Below, in pieces: positions 63,405 through 64,000 of a stretch of 64,000 nt of DNA. The DNA is from Trichoplax adhaerens (Eukaryota; Placozoa; Uniplacotomia; Trichoplacea; Trichoplacidae): positions 3,243,454 through 3,307,453 of the forward strand of contig NW_002060946.1 in assembly GCF_000150275.1 (NCBI RefSeq). The letters run 5' to 3'. A program made the position numbers and the translations under genes. The number at the start of each line of letters is the position of its first letter. The first letter of the stretch is position 1. Under the pieces are notes generated by a model. It made no database searches, was not told where the DNA came from, and was given only the letters and a program-made list of their open reading frames with translations.

Positions 63405-64000
63405 CTTTGGTTATTTAGCTACAAAATCGTCAATTAATAATAACTTTACGAATAACATATACTAAGGAAAGCTTTTATCCTATTATGGTCGCGATATCAA
63501 CGCAATAGTAACCAATCAATATCCATTTATGGCAGATTAAAAATACTTTTACCGTCTTAGGTAAGTAAGATCTGATGCAATGCTAGTAGTTCGTTTCTGT
63601 GCAAATTTGTATTTTGTTCAACTATATAAAGATGCTACTGCAGCCAATTAGAGCATTATCCAAAAAAGCAATAAGAGTGTAGGAAACTAGTAGTATTAAT
63701 AGATTTTAATCATTATCTAAGAATGTAAATTGCAATTAAGAGCTAATTTGAAAGCTAAAAATTATAGAATTAACATAAAAATAGATATGCCATTTACAAA
63801 TTAAGTTACATGAAAGATCTGCTATGATAACAACTAGTAATATCTTGTAGTGAAGCCCCAAATAAGCTTAAGACTAAAATTATGGAATAATGCGAAAATT
63901 GATAAATTGTACGCTAGATTATAAGACTGTATAAGTTTCTAATTGTGGAAGATGTTTACGGAATGTGTTGTAGTAATCGTATTGAGATGCTTATATTAAG
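63405..64000. other. Right edge of the window, presumed 5' part of the LSDAT gene
   Basis: No exon could be recognised, although the LSDAT gene must begin here or beyond the window. Confidence 0.35.

Overview
The window is a stretch of animal nuclear DNA, AT-rich and gene-dense, whose genes are cut into many small exons by GT-AG introns. Recognisable products are metazoan or pan-eukaryotic: CARMIL, LEPROT/endospanin, COQ9, neuroguidin, a TK2/dNK-type deoxynucleoside kinase, DHRS4, TP53RK, an HTATIP2-like reductase, a PA14-containing N-acetylgalactosaminyltransferase and a TRPM-type LSDAT protein. A probable gustatory-receptor-like seven-helix protein and a short TTAGGG array are also present. 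Together these suggest an early-branching animal, most likely a placozoan (Trichoplax-like); a cnidarian is not excluded. The organism call is inference.

Layout. 1-3683: no gene recognised. 3684-16626 (+): CARMIL, about 36 exons. 18264-20213 (-): LEPROT, 7 exons, convergent with CARMIL. 20214-23319: repeat-rich intergenic DNA with a 201-bp tandem triplication, a 155-bp repeat and a CA-rich minisatellite. 23320-30650 (+): seven-helix GRL-like protein with a 4-kb first intron. 32509-34010 (-): COQ9, 5' end unresolved. 35796-39833 (+): neuroguidin. 40359-42465 (-): deoxynucleoside kinase. 43244-45659 (+): DHRS4. 46541-47533 (-): TP53RK. 49203-51374 (-): HTATIP2-like reductase. 51375-57305: large repeat field (89-bp minisatellite, 86-bp-arm hairpin, nested 300/110-bp repeats). 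57306-59198 (+): intronless B4GALNT-like transferase. 61116-63404 (-): LSDAT protein, 5' incomplete.

The genes do not form a pathway. They are a typical animal mix: actin regulation (CARMIL), receptor trafficking (LEPROT), mitochondrial metabolism (COQ9, dNTP salvage), ribosome biogenesis (NGDN), tRNA modification (TP53RK), redox enzymes and Golgi glycosylation. Genes alternate between convergent and divergent pairs. Exon boundaries were read by eye from GT/AG sites, phase continuity and family alignment; where every exon was placed, lengths sum to whole codons. No reverse transcriptase, transposase, rRNA, tRNA or CRISPR array was recognised.
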